Shown here in pieces: positions 46,018 through 55,188 of a stretch of DNA of 64,000 nucleotides (positions within the stretch are counted from its first letter, which is position 1; every line of letters starts with the position of its first letter). Origin of the DNA: Isosphaera pallida ATCC 43644. GTDB taxonomy: Bacteria; Planctomycetota; Planctomycetia; Isosphaerales; Isosphaeraceae. The position numbers were made by a program, and so were the translations under genes. The stretch is from contig NC_014962.1 in NCBI RefSeq assembly GCF_000186345.1, positions 5,236,450 to 5,300,449 of the forward strand. Reading direction: 5' to 3'. The notes below the pieces were generated by a model. The model had not been told where the DNA came from, did not search any database, and was given only the letters and a program-made list of their open reading frames with translations.

Positions 46018-47118
46018 ATGAACGCTCCCGCCAACGCGCGCACGTCCGCCGCCTCAGAGGAGATCGCCTCGTGGTTTCAACCGCATGTGCCAGCGATGGC
46101 CGGTTACACGCCGGGCGAGCAACCGCGTGGCGGCAATCCCATCAAACTCAACACCAATGAAAACCCCTATCCACCCTCGCCCCGAGTCCTGGAGGCCCTC
46201 CGCAACGCCATCGACGAACGCTTGAGACTCTATCCCGACCCGACAGCGACGGCCTACCGTCAGACGGTCGCGGATGTTTTGGGCGTGGACCCAGCGATGG
46301 TGTTGGCGGGCAACGGCTCCGACGACCTTTTGACCATTCTGACGCGCGCCTTCGCCGGACCAGGTCGGCTGATCGTCGCGCCCACGCCCAGTTATATTCT
46401 ATATCGCACCCTCGCCCAGCTTCAAAACGCCCCCTTCGTGGAAGTTCCTTACCGCGACGACTGGTCGCTCGACTTCGATGCGATCGTGGCCCACCAACCC
46501 CGTCTGACCCTGCTAGCCAACCCCAACAGTCCTTCGGGGACCGCGTTGGCTCCTGAACATGTCGGCGAACTCGCCGCACGTCTCGAAGGTCCGCTCGTGG
46601 TAGACGAAGCCTACGCCGATTTCGCGGACGCCAACTGTCTCAACTTGATCGCCCGTCACCCCAACGTCATCGTCACCCGCTCGCTCAGCAAGGGATACGG
46701 CCTGGCCGGGTTGCGGGTCGGACATCTGATCGCACGTCCCGAAGTGGTCGCCCACCTCAACAAAGTCAAAGACTCGTACAATTGCGACGCTTTGAGTATC
46801 GTCGGAGCCGCCGCGGCGTTGAAAGACGCCACCTATCTCGCCCACACTCGACGTCTCGTCATCGCCACCCGCCAACGTTTAGCTCAGGCGATGCGTTCCC
46901 AATTCGGTTGTCAGGTGCCCGAGAGCCAAGCCAACTTCGTGTGGTGTGTGGGCGGCGTCGCCACCGAGGCGACCTATCTCGCCCTCAAGGAACGCGGCAT
47001 CCTCACCCGCTGGATGCGTTATCCCGGCATCGTCGAGGGGCTCCGAATCAGCGTCGGCACCGACGAGCACATCGATCAACTTCTCAGCGCGTTGAACGAC
47101 ATTGTCAAGCTCTCTTGA
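46018..47118 (+). CDS. hisC: Histidinol-phosphate aminotransferase
   Basis: A 366-residue class I/II PLP aminotransferase. The start region VPAMAGYTPGEQP and IKLNTNENPYPPSP are typical of HisC. The PLP Lys is K225 in TRSLSKGYGLAGLRVG, and NPNSPSGTALAPE and VVDEAYADFAD are also conserved. It converts imidazole-acetol phosphate plus glutamate to histidinol phosphate. Length is normal. It sits between the GNAT and hisB genes in the same direction. Confidence 0.95.
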   Translation: MNAPANARTSAASEEIASWFQPHVPAMAGYTPGEQPRGGNPIKLNTNENPYPPSPRVLEALRNAIDERLRLYPDPTATAYRQTVADVLGVDPAMVLAGNGSDDLLTILTRAFAGPGRLIVAPTPSYILYRTLAQLQNAPFVEVPYRDDWSLDFDAIVAHQPRLTLLANPNSPSGTALAPEHVGELAARLEGPLVVDEAYADFADANCLNLIARHPNVIVTRSLSKGYGLAGLRVGHLIARPEVVAHLNKVKDSYNCDALSIVGAAAALKDATYLAHTRRLVIATRQRLAQAMRSQFGCQVPESQANFVWCVGGVATEATYLALKERGILTRWMRYPGIVEGLRISVGTDEHIDQLLSALNDIVKLS

Positions 47119-47252
47119 GTCGTTGAGATGAGAGGCTCCTTTCCCAACTTGGCAGCCATCCTTTTTGGTCTTACCACATGAGAAGCTGGACCATTGGCTT
47201 GTCCAGCTCGCCCGTCGTCACCTGGTCGTTGATCTTCTCCCGAGTGGCACCG

Positions 47253-47873
47253 ATGAACTCCGAACCCGCTTCGCCTTGGCCCCACCGAACCGCCGAGATC
47301 GTCCGCACGACGCGGGAGACTGATATTCGCCTGACGCTCAACCTGGACGGCCAGGGACACGCGCGGGTCGAAACGGGAGTGGGCTTCTTCGATCACATGC
47401 TCGACGCGCTGGCACGACATGGCCTGTTCGATCTGGAAATCACCTGTCGGGGCGACCTGCATGTGGATGACCATCATACAGTCGAAGACGTGGGAATTTG
47501 TTTTGGTCAGGCCCTTCACGCGGCTCTTGGGGACAAGCGGGGTATTAGGCGCTACGGGCATTGTGTATTGCCGATGGATGAAACCTTGGTGACGGTGGCG
47601 GTCGATCTGGGAGGACGTCCGCACTGGTCCTGGAAAGTGGCCATGCCTACCCCCAAAATCGGCCGCTTTGACAGCGAGCTGGTGGCCGAATTCTGGCGGG
47701 CGGTGGCTATCCACGGAAACCTTAATTTTCATGCGATTCTCCACGACGGCGGCAACTGCCATCATGTGGCCGAAGCTGTCTTTAAAGCCGCCGCCCAGGC
47801 ACTCCGTGACGCTTCAGCCCACGACCCCCGCCGTCCCGATGTGCCCTCAACCAAAGGAACGCTGACTCAATGA
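47253..47873 (+). CDS. hisB: Imidazoleglycerol-phosphate dehydratase
   Basis: A 206-residue monofunctional HisB. Metal-binding and core motifs are present: [51 protein letters not shown] and a C-terminal [20 protein letters not shown], where most relatives read GRN or G-x-N before HH. It dehydrates imidazoleglycerol phosphate to imidazole-acetol phosphate, the substrate of HisC. ATG 47253 (MNSEPASPW) gives normal length; an earlier ATG at 47178 is possible. The stop overlaps the next gene by four bases. Confidence 0.95.
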   Translation: MNSEPASPWPHRTAEIVRTTRETDIRLTLNLDGQGHARVETGVGFFDHMLDALARHGLFDLEITCRGDLHVDDHHTVEDVGICFGQALHAALGDKRGIRRYGHCVLPMDETLVTVAVDLGGRPHWSWKVAMPTPKIGRFDSELVAEFWRAVAIHGNLNFHAILHDGGNCHHVAEAVFKAAAQALRDASAHDPRRPDVPSTKGTLTQ

Positions 47874-49030
47874 ACACACCCGCGTCAATCAAATCCGATG
47901 GGTCGCCGTCCTCCCAAACCCGACCAGCGGGCCGGGCCGGTCTCAAGAACGGGTTGCTGGTGGGGGTCGCCCTGGCCCTTTTGGGTTGGGCGATCTGGAC
48001 CAACCGCGTGGAAATTAACCAGGTTCTGCAACGTCCACTTGATCCGGTTGCCTGGGCAAGCGCGTTTGGAATCTACTTTGTTGGACTGATTCTGACCTTT
48101 TCACGATGGCATACACTCGTCAGGGCGTTGGAACTTCCCTTCGCCTATCGCGACGCTCTGCGGTTGGGTTTCATTGGCAATGTCTTCAATTTGGTGATAC
48201 CAGGGGCGGTGGGAGGGGATGTCATCAAAGGAGCGTTCTTCTGCCGCGAACAGACCCGCAAACGAAACACCCGGGCCATTGCCTCGATCGTGATGGACCG
48301 CATCCTCGGCCTGACCGGACTCTTCCTTCTAGGAGCCCTGGCCGGAGCCTGGGGCTGGTCGGCAGCAGCTCCGCAAACGCGCCTGGTGATTCTTTCCGTT
48401 GTGTTGATGTTAGGATGTGGTTTTATTGTTATTGCAATTATGTTCACTCCTACTCTATTTCGTCCTATTAATCGAAGGCTTCAGAACCGTCCGCGTTTGC
48501 AAGGGATCGTGGTTGAACTGGAATTCATGGCCTCGTGCTACCGCAAGCGTCTTCCTCTGGTCTTCGGCATGTTGGTGGTGTCGGCATTCATCCACGGCCT
48601 CAACGTGCTGGCCTTTGCGTTGGTCAGCCGCTCGCTGTTTGCTGAGGATCCCAATCTGCCCGACTTCGCCGCCCATTTTGTTTTGACCCCTCTGGTGCTG
48701 TTCTCGTTGGCCATCCCTTTGCCTTTTGGAGCGCTTGGCGTGGGCGAGCAGGTGGGTCGTCAACTCTTCGAACTGGTGGGGTACACTGGCGGCGGGGTGG
48801 CGATGATGGGATTTCGTGTCGTCATGTACTTCGGGGGATTCGTCAGTTTATTGGTCTATCTGGCCAATTTGGCTCAGGTCCGCAAGCTCTCTCACGCCGC
48901 CGAAACCCTCGACCTAGAACACGCCCTGGTCCCCGACGCGCCCGATCCCGAGATGCTCGCTGCCGTCGAAACCGAGGACGAAGGAGTTGTTGTCTCAATG
49001 GATCAAGATTCCTCTCAGACTCAAGCCTGA
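47870..49030 (+). CDS. Lysylphosphatidylglycerol synthase TM region / flippase-like membrane protein
   Basis: A 386-residue polytopic protein of the UPF0104/AglD/MprF membrane-domain family. The signature is [20 protein letters not shown] with a later [16 protein letters not shown]. About eight hydrophobic helices are visible. The family includes lipid flippases and polyprenyl or lipid transferases lacking an aminoacyl-transfer domain, as here. It is coupled to hisB by ATGA overlap but is unlikely to act in histidine synthesis. The polar C-terminal 45 residues are acidic. Confidence 0.87.
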   Translation: MNTPASIKSDGSPSSQTRPAGRAGLKNGLLVGVALALLGWAIWTNRVEINQVLQRPLDPVAWASAFGIYFVGLILTFSRWHTLVRALELPFAYRDALRLGFIGNVFNLVIPGAVGGDVIKGAFFCREQTRKRNTRAIASIVMDRILGLTGLFLLGALAGAWGWSAAAPQTRLVILSVVLMLGCGFIVIAIMFTPTLFRPINRRLQNRPRLQGIVVELEFMASCYRKRLPLVFGMLVVSAFIHGLNVLAFALVSRSLFAEDPNLPDFAAHFVLTPLVLFSLAIPLPFGALGVGEQVGRQLFELVGYTGGGVAMMGFRVVMYFGGFVSLLVYLANLAQVRKLSHAAETLDLEHALVPDAPDPEMLAAVETEDEGVVVSMDQDSSQTQA

Positions 49031-49073
49031 ACGCACTTGTGTTTTCTTTCTTAATGTCCCGGAGACTCCACGG

Positions 49074-50372
49074 ATGCCGCTGACCATCCCGTTCTGGCTT
49101 GTGATTGTCTGTCTGGTCTTCGTCGTCTCGGGCCAACCGCCCTTGATCGCGGGCCAAGCGGGACAAGAGCACGTTCCGTCCGGCTCGAGCGCTATCAAGT
49201 TCGAGTTGATTTGGGGACCCTCGTGCGTAGTGGCGACCGATCGTCCGGGACGACAGGCCGACCGGATGTTGGTTGAAACCCGCGCCGATGTAGAAACCAT
49301 CAAGCAAGCTGCCTCCGGTCTGACCGGAACCCGGTTTAACCCTCAAACGCTTGCCGAGCGGGCCCGTGATTTGGGGGCCAACGAGCTTATCATTTCAGCG
49401 CGGACTCCGGAGGGATTCCTCTGGTGGGACGACCCCTCCACCCCCCTGAACTCGGCCCGAGCCACCCCTCTCAAACGCGACGTCGTGCGCGACTTGGCAG
49501 ACGCTTGTCAAACTCTTAATCTGAAACTTGGCTTGGTTGTTCATCTCGACGACCTTAATGATCTTGATTCAGAACCATTTGACGCCAACGTCATTATCGA
49601 ACCGATTGAGCGGTTGTTGCGGACTGTTCCGGCGTCGTCGCTCCGATTCGCCGGCGACGAGGGACTCGACGCTGACGCGATGCGGTCCGAATGGGTGTTG
49701 GAGCGGCTTCGCACAGGGCGTTCTCTTCAGGTCAACGGACGTTTGGGCCGTGGGGCCGATCGCAAGCCGTTGGTTCCCGACTTCCTGGACCGCGACGATG
49801 GCGTGCCCGAGCCGCCGCGGCCCTGGCGAGGACGCGACTTGCCTTGGGAATGTCGTCTGGGATTTCCGCTGGAAGGTGGTCCCGCTTTCCGAGCCGGTCC
49901 CCGTCCGCTTCGTTCCAGTCGCGCGGTGGTCGAAACCCTGGTTCTGACTGTGTGTCGTGGCGGTTCGTTCGTCCTGGCCGTGGGACTGGACCCCACCGGG
50001 GCAATTCCAGAACCGATCGATATAAGATTAGATGAAGTTGCCCATTGGCTCAAACGTCAGCGAGCGGCGGTGGTTGGCGTAGCGCCCTTCGAACCCGAGG
50101 ATGGCGAACCTAACCCCGCTGGTCCCCAGGTTGTCCGGGCCGATCAACCAAAGCGGCGATTCTTGTTCCTCACCCAACGTCCCCGTCCCCCCTTGGTCGA
50201 ATGGCCACTAGCCGCCGACGAAGTCGCCTCGGTTCGTCTTTGGCCGGAGGGTCCCCAACTCGCCGTGCAACCACTTGCCGACGCTTTGCCGCCCCGCTGT
50301 CGGGTCATGCTACCCGACACCCCGAGCGATCCTCTGATCGAGGTCGTGGAAATCCTCCTCCACCCCCAATGA
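49074..50372 (+). CDS. Secreted GH29 (alpha-L-fucosidase)-like protein, degenerate active site
   Basis: A 432-residue protein with a signal peptide (MPLTIPFWLVIVCLVFVVSG). Several blocks align by eye with GH29 fucosidases. FNPQTLAERARDLGANELII followed by EGFLWWDDPSTP corresponds to the lakdAGakY...KHHDGF-L-W region. LADACQTLNLKLGLVVH matches the GLkfGlY segment, and VVETLVLTVCRGGSFVLAVG with HWLKRQRAAVVG matches the C-terminal VSKGGNLLLNigP and GeWL segment. The KHHDGF His pair is replaced by RTPEGF, so ordinary fucosidase activity is doubtful. ATG 49074 has GGAG nine bases upstream. It follows the flippase-like gene by 43 bases. Confidence 0.6.
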   Translation: MPLTIPFWLVIVCLVFVVSGQPPLIAGQAGQEHVPSGSSAIKFELIWGPSCVVATDRPGRQADRMLVETRADVETIKQAASGLTGTRFNPQTLAERARDLGANELIISARTPEGFLWWDDPSTPLNSARATPLKRDVVRDLADACQTLNLKLGLVVHLDDLNDLDSEPFDANVIIEPIERLLRTVPASSLRFAGDEGLDADAMRSEWVLERLRTGRSLQVNGRLGRGADRKPLVPDFLDRDDGVPEPPRPWRGRDLPWECRLGFPLEGGPAFRAGPRPLRSSRAVVETLVLTVCRGGSFVLAVGLDPTGAIPEPIDIRLDEVAHWLKRQRAAVVGVAPFEPEDGEPNPAGPQVVRADQPKRRFLFLTQRPRPPLVEWPLAADEVASVRLWPEGPQLAVQPLADALPPRCRVMLPDTPSDPLIEVVEILLHPQ

Positions 50373-50438
50373 TTCAACCACGCGACGCCGACCTGTCGAA
50401 CGGATCTCGCAGGGTTCGTGTCCGAATCCGCGCCATCG

Positions 50439-50560
50439 GTTGCTGTACTGACAATCAGACGAGTCATTCCAATCGAGGATCGCTGTTGTGGAAACGGTTC
50501 GCTCCCTTGCCTTCCCATGATTTCCGGACCGCGTTGGGGGCGGGGCATCGCGGCCACTCG
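50439..50560 (+). repeat. Dispersed hairpin repeat, copy C (partial)
   Basis: Between the GH29-like and glycosyltransferase-like genes lies a stretch that matches the reverse complement of 60260-60345. TCCAATCGAGGATCGCTGTT in this copy differs from the other at only two of 20 positions, and the shared CTCCCTTGCCTTCCC is exact. The right part, with GATT-x-CCGGACC-GCGTTGGGG, looks like a decayed hairpin unit. Copy A shares CCAATCGAGGA. Confidence 0.75.
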
Positions 50561-50641
50561 TGACGATTTCTCAGCGTATCAGGCAGCTTGAGAAGCAGTT
50601 GGATTGGCAGCGAATAGGACATGTGAATTGCGAGAGGCATC

Positions 50642-51607
50642 ATGGCAGAACGACGTGTTTCACTTAGTTTGGTCCGTGAGGCGTGGAATCGCTGGGTCCG
50701 ACCCGATTACCAACCCGAACCAGCGTGGCGCTGGACGTGGAATCCGCCACTCCAACGTCTCGCCGACGCTCAACTTCTCTGGCCCACGGAATATCAGTGG
50801 CCTCCCGCCGCCAAGTGGCTATTTCACCTCAAGCATGCCTTGAGTCGCCTGATCCCCGTCGAAACGGCTCCCATCGACCAGTCCGACTGCGAAGGAGTGG
50901 CGCGGGTCGTCCTTTGCCCACGCGGCCGCAATTCCCAACCCCGCGCTATCATGATCTTCGACTATTCCGACTACGCCGACCGAATCAACCATTCCGCCTT
51001 GAAATCGTCCGTCGTGTATTTCAAGTTTCAGTACCATCCCGACCATGCCGACGATCCACGCATCGTTCCCGGAGGATATTACCCGAACTCCCCCTGGTTA
51101 TATCGCCACCTGGTTCCCCTCCGCGCCCTGAGGGATCGGCAACAATGGCGGTTCGACGTCCACGGCCGCTTCGGTCTGCGATATCGGGCCGACCTGCGCC
51201 GTAGAGCGATCGATCTACTCACCCATCAGAATCGGTTTCGGTACGAAGGCGGCGCGAAGCTAATCCGCCACTATGAGTTCCTGGAGGAGTTGGCGGTCTC
51301 CAAAGTGGCGATTGACCTGCCGGGCAACGGCGATCTCTGTTTCCGGCTGATCGACCAACTGGCGTTGGGGGTAACGGTGGTTCGCCCCCGCTCGCCCGTG
51401 AGGTTGCCTGAACCGTTGGTCAATGGGGTTCATGTCGTCGAGTGCGCCGAGGATGGTTCCGACCTAGTGGAAACCTGCGCGCGGCTTTTGGAGGACGAAC
51501 CGACCCGGCAACGAATCGGCCAGGCGGCGCGGGAGTATCACGATCGGTTCCTTCACCGCGACCAACTGGCCCGCTATGTGTTACATCACGTTCTCGAACG
51601 ACTTTGA
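50642..51607 (+). CDS. Putative glycosyltransferase
   Basis: A 321-residue protein without transmembrane helices. The C-terminal third reads YEFLEELAVSKVAIDLPGNG, then RLIDQLALGVTVVRP and LPEPLVNGVHVVECAEDGSD. This matches the pattern of glycosyltransferases of the exostosin/GT90-like sort, where a small-residue-rich PGNG loop precedes the nucleotide-sugar site. The first two thirds are not recognisable by eye. Neighbouring galE supports a sugar role. ATG 50642 has GAGAGG seven bases upstream. The substrate is unknown. Confidence 0.45.
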   Translation: MAERRVSLSLVREAWNRWVRPDYQPEPAWRWTWNPPLQRLADAQLLWPTEYQWPPAAKWLFHLKHALSRLIPVETAPIDQSDCEGVARVVLCPRGRNSQPRAIMIFDYSDYADRINHSALKSSVVYFKFQYHPDHADDPRIVPGGYYPNSPWLYRHLVPLRALRDRQQWRFDVHGRFGLRYRADLRRRAIDLLTHQNRFRYEGGAKLIRHYEFLEELAVSKVAIDLPGNGDLCFRLIDQLALGVTVVRPRSPVRLPEPLVNGVHVVECAEDGSDLVETCARLLEDEPTRQRIGQAAREYHDRFLHRDQLARYVLHHVLERL

Positions 51608-51783
51608 GCCCAGGTCCAACGACGAGGGCGGAGCAGGGCAGGGCGGTCGTGATATAATCCGGCTCGCGGCGATTCGCAACGGAACGGATCCGATCGCTTG
51701 GTCGTGAGCCAGTCAGGCCAAATCGGTTCAGACGCGATCGGGTCGGTTTGGACTAGACGGGCCAGACGGGAGCAAGCGGCGCG

Positions 51784-52779
51784 ATGCGGATTTTATGCAC
51801 CGGCGGGGCGGGATATGTGGGCAGTGCGTGTCTGCGTTGGCTGTTGGCCCACGGCCATGAGGCGTTCGCCTTCGATAATCTGTCCGAAGGTAACCGGGCG
51901 GCCGTTCCCGACTACGCCCAACGCCTGATCGTGGGCGAGTTGATCGACACCGACCTGGTGATCGACACCCTACGAACCCGCTCGATCGACGCGGTGATGC
52001 ACTTCGCCGCCCTGGCGTCGGTGCCCGACTCGATCAGCGACCCCAGCAACTATTACCGCGTCAACGTGTTGGGCACTTACAGTCTTCTGGAGGCGATGAG
52101 GGCCGCCGGAGTCAAAAAGCTGGTCTTCTCCAGCACGGCGGCGACCTATGGGTTTCACGGTCCCGAGGCGATGCCGCTCCAGGAAACCGCCGCCAAGAAC
52201 CCCGAAACCCCCTACGGGACCACCAAAAGGGCGGGGGAGTGGATGATCGCCGACTACGCCCGCGCTTATGGTTGGGGCTACGCGATCTTCCGCTACTTCA
52301 ACGCCGCCGGGGCCGACCCCGACGGCAACCACGGCGAACATCGTCGCCACGAAAGTCACCTCATTCCGCTGACCCTGGCGGTGGCCGTGGGCAAACGGCC
52401 GGCGCTCAAAATCTTCGGCGACGATTATCCCACTCGCGACGGCACTTGCGTGCGTGACTATGTGCATACCTCCGACCTCGCGCAAGCCCACCAACGGGCG
52501 GTCGAGCGTCTAGAACCGGGCTATGGCGAGGCGTTCAACCTTGGCTCGGGGGAAGGAGCAACGGTCAAAGAGGTCCACGCCGCTTGTGAGCGGGCGGTGG
52601 GCCGCTCCATCCCGGTCGAATACGCCCCCCGACGTCCCGGCGACCCCGCGGTGCTGGTGGCCGACCCCGCCAAGGCGATCCGGGAACTTGGCTGGACTCC
52701 TTGCTTCTCCGACATCGCCACCATCGTCCGCACCGCCTGGCAATGGCATTCCCGCCACCCCGACGGCTATCCCGACTGA
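51784..52779 (+). CDS. galE: UDP-glucose 4-epimerase
   Basis: A 331-residue extended SDR enzyme. The NAD motif is CTGGAGYVGS at residues 5-14. The active-site Tyr-Lys is in TPYGTTKRAGEWMI, and the Ser region is VFSSTAATYG. YFNAAGADPDG, FGDDYPTRDGTCVRDYVH and the C-terminal LGSGEGATVKEV are GalE signatures. It interconverts UDP-glucose and UDP-galactose for surface polysaccharides. Length is normal. It follows the glycosyltransferase-like gene by 176 bases. Confidence 0.95.
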   Translation: MRILCTGGAGYVGSACLRWLLAHGHEAFAFDNLSEGNRAAVPDYAQRLIVGELIDTDLVIDTLRTRSIDAVMHFAALASVPDSISDPSNYYRVNVLGTYSLLEAMRAAGVKKLVFSSTAATYGFHGPEAMPLQETAAKNPETPYGTTKRAGEWMIADYARAYGWGYAIFRYFNAAGADPDGNHGEHRRHESHLIPLTLAVAVGKRPALKIFGDDYPTRDGTCVRDYVHTSDLAQAHQRAVERLEPGYGEAFNLGSGEGATVKEVHAACERAVGRSIPVEYAPRRPGDPAVLVADPAKAIRELGWTPCFSDIATIVRTAWQWHSRHPDGYPD

Positions 52780-53023
52780 CAACCTTCCTCCTCCTCTCCT
52801 CTCCCCCCCCTCGCCGCGACGCCGTCCCGTATCGACCACACCCATCCCACCTGCCGCGAGGTCCAAAACAGCCGCAAGCGACCACGCTCTAGCTCCCATC
52901 ACGTCCCACCCGGCGATCGTGGGTGGCGGACGCGGACGCCTGTGCTTCGCCCCGTCTGCGTTTGGCCACTGCCCCCTGCAACGCTTGCCAAGCCAACACC
53001 TTCGCCTGGTCGATCCCGCTTCC

Positions 53024-55063
53024 TCACCGCGAAACTGGGGGAGGACTCGGATTCGACATCGGCGGAGGGGCTGGAGTCACGGCCGCCTCCGCGTCAATCG
53101 TCAACGGCGAAGGTGACGACGACGGTGGAGCGACCAGAAGCGGTGAAGCCGAAATCAGGGTGGTCGGTGAGTGAGCGGACTGGGAAATGACCGAAATGGG
53201 CGTTACTCCAGCGTTGGGGAACGCCGTCTGAGTTGCAGCGCGGCTAGCTCCGTTTGTTCGGGTGGGCGGTTGCGCGGAACGGCGGGGCCGGTCGATCAGC
53301 GCATCGAATTCGTTGAACATCACTACGGTCGCAAAGACGGCCAGCCCCACATAGACAATCGCTATGACCAAGCCGTGGCGGTAATCGGTGATCCGATCAA
53401 CTAAGAACCGTCCTTGGGCTTGGAGCAACCAATCGCTCCGTTGGATCAACTCGTTCCAATCGCGCCACGAGATTCCTAGTGAGGCGATCACCGCGTCAGG
53501 TTTGAAGAAAGACTGGGCGTCCACAGGTAAACGCCTTCCGAAGACCAGAAGCAGGCTCAGCCCGAGCGCTCCAATGATGATGATCGAAGGGCGTGAACGA
53601 ACCAGCACAGCAAAAAACGTTGCGGCGAGCGCCGCCAACCAGGTGATCGCCGCCAAGGTGATCCAACGCAGCAGAGCGCCGACAGGGTGGACAATGCCCG
53701 AGCTGACCGCCAGGGTCTCGGTCACCAGGAGGGCCACGGCGATCGGCCACAACCGGACCACGCACCCCAGCGCCTTGCCTCGGATCAACTCCGGGCCGCT
53801 CAACGGGGTGGAGAGCAGCGTCACCCAAGTATCCTGGAGCCGTTCCCGAATCCAGCCGTCGGTCACGACCACCACCACGCCCATCAGCCAGATCAGAGTG
53901 GCGAACCGAAAGAACTGTTCGAGGTAGGTGTGGGCGGCGGGCCGGGGGTCGAGGGGGGCCATGCCGAATCCGAATCCATCCAACCACGGCGCAATCCCTG
54001 GATAGGTGAAGGCGAACGCCGGCCCGAAATACCACTGCCATCCTCGGATCAGCAGCCAAACCGCCCCCACCAGGATTGCCAGCTGCACCAACCGCGCCCC
54101 CAAACCTCCTGGTGGCGCGGCGAAAATCTCCTTCCAGGCGACTGGATTGCCGAAGACCCGGGGACGGGGCAACAGCGGACGGGAACGCCGCGACGCCGAG
54201 CGACTCTCCCCCTGCTGACGAGCGTTGATTGGTCGCAACAGCGCCGCGGACAACCCGACGAGGGCGGTTCCATAAACCAGCTGTAAGCCAATCAACGCTA
54301 GCAGACGGGTGGTGAGCCACTCCTCGGGCAACCAACCGAACTGATACTGCGCCCAGAAGCTCACTGGGCTGACCCAGAGCAGCCAAGCAAGGTAGAACTC
54401 CAGTTCCAGGCGGTAAGGAATGACGCCGGGCAAGACGATCAACACCAAGCCATCCAAAAGCAATGAGGGGATGACCAGAATCCCCACTGCCAGGGCGTAG
54501 GAGGCGAAAATCGCCTCGTTGAGCCGTTGCGACACGGTCGAGGCTAGGATCGCGCAGCCGCCCACAAAGTAGGAGGTGCTGGCCACCATCGTTAGCACCA
54601 GCGCCACGAACCAGCCTTTGATGTCGGCGAGGGTCGCGGTGAAGACCAGAAACGGCACCGCTAGGCCAACGAGGATCCCCACCTGCATGAGGAGCGCCAA
54701 CAGCTTGGGCCAGAGGATCGAGAACGGTTCGAGCTGGGTGGTGAGAAGCTCCGGCAAGGTGCGTTGCTGTTTTTCCTCGACGACCACCCCGGCCATGAAC
54801 GAGGGGGCCAGGCTTAACACCACGAACACCAGCGAGGCGACCGTCCCCACAAAGGCGTCGGCAGCCAAACCGCCCAGACTCTGGGGCGAGACGAAGGGAC
54901 GCCCCCCAACTGAACCGGCCCTCGATTGAAACTGTTGCCAGGGAACCCACACCGCCAACACCGCCAAAATGGCCACCATGCAGGCGACCCGAAGGCGATA
55001 GTAACCAGCGCGCCGCGCCGCTCCTACCAATTCGCGGCGAAAGATCAGCTGACCATCCCACAT
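53024..55063 (-). CDS. ABC-2 type transporter permease
   Basis: A 679-residue membrane protein with about twelve hydrophobic helices in two groups. The first half has FMAGVVVEEKQQRTLPELLT, the conserved cytoplasmic loop of ABC-2 permeases (EE-x-x-x-x-T-L/P-E-L-L). The second half has a similar loop (IRERLQDTWVTLLSTPLSGP followed by IRGKALGC), so it may be a duplicated permease. No ATP-binding subunit is adjacent, so the partner is elsewhere. The substrate is unknown. The C-terminal 80 residues are Pro/Ser/Thr-rich and cytoplasmic. Confidence 0.82.
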   Translation of the reverse strand: MWDGQLIFRRELVGAARRAGYYRLRVACMVAILAVLAVWVPWQQFQSRAGSVGGRPFVSPQSLGGLAADAFVGTVASLVFVVLSLAPSFMAGVVVEEKQQRTLPELLTTQLEPFSILWPKLLALLMQVGILVGLAVPFLVFTATLADIKGWFVALVLTMVASTSYFVGGCAILASTVSQRLNEAIFASYALAVGILVIPSLLLDGLVLIVLPGVIPYRLELEFYLAWLLWVSPVSFWAQYQFGWLPEEWLTTRLLALIGLQLVYGTALVGLSAALLRPINARQQGESRSASRRSRPLLPRPRVFGNPVAWKEIFAAPPGGLGARLVQLAILVGAVWLLIRGWQWYFGPAFAFTYPGIAPWLDGFGFGMAPLDPRPAAHTYLEQFFRFATLIWLMGVVVVVTDGWIRERLQDTWVTLLSTPLSGPELIRGKALGCVVRLWPIAVALLVTETLAVSSGIVHPVGALLRWITLAAITWLAALAATFFAVLVRSRPSIIIIGALGLSLLLVFGRRLPVDAQSFFKPDAVIASLGISWRDWNELIQRSDWLLQAQGRFLVDRITDYRHGLVIAIVYVGLAVFATVVMFNEFDALIDRPRRSAQPPTRTNGASRAATQTAFPNAGVTPISVISQSAHSPTTLISASPLLVAPPSSSPSPLTIDAEAAVTPAPPPMSNPSPPPVSR

Positions 55064-55188
55064 GATGTTGCGTTACTCCACGCCCTCGGCTTCGGGGAGG
55101 GATTCCGCGCCGAGAGCGATCGAGTTCGGCGGCGAGCCGGCCTGGATCATCCCCGGTGGGAATCGAATCGGCAGGGTTCCGGAGAAGT

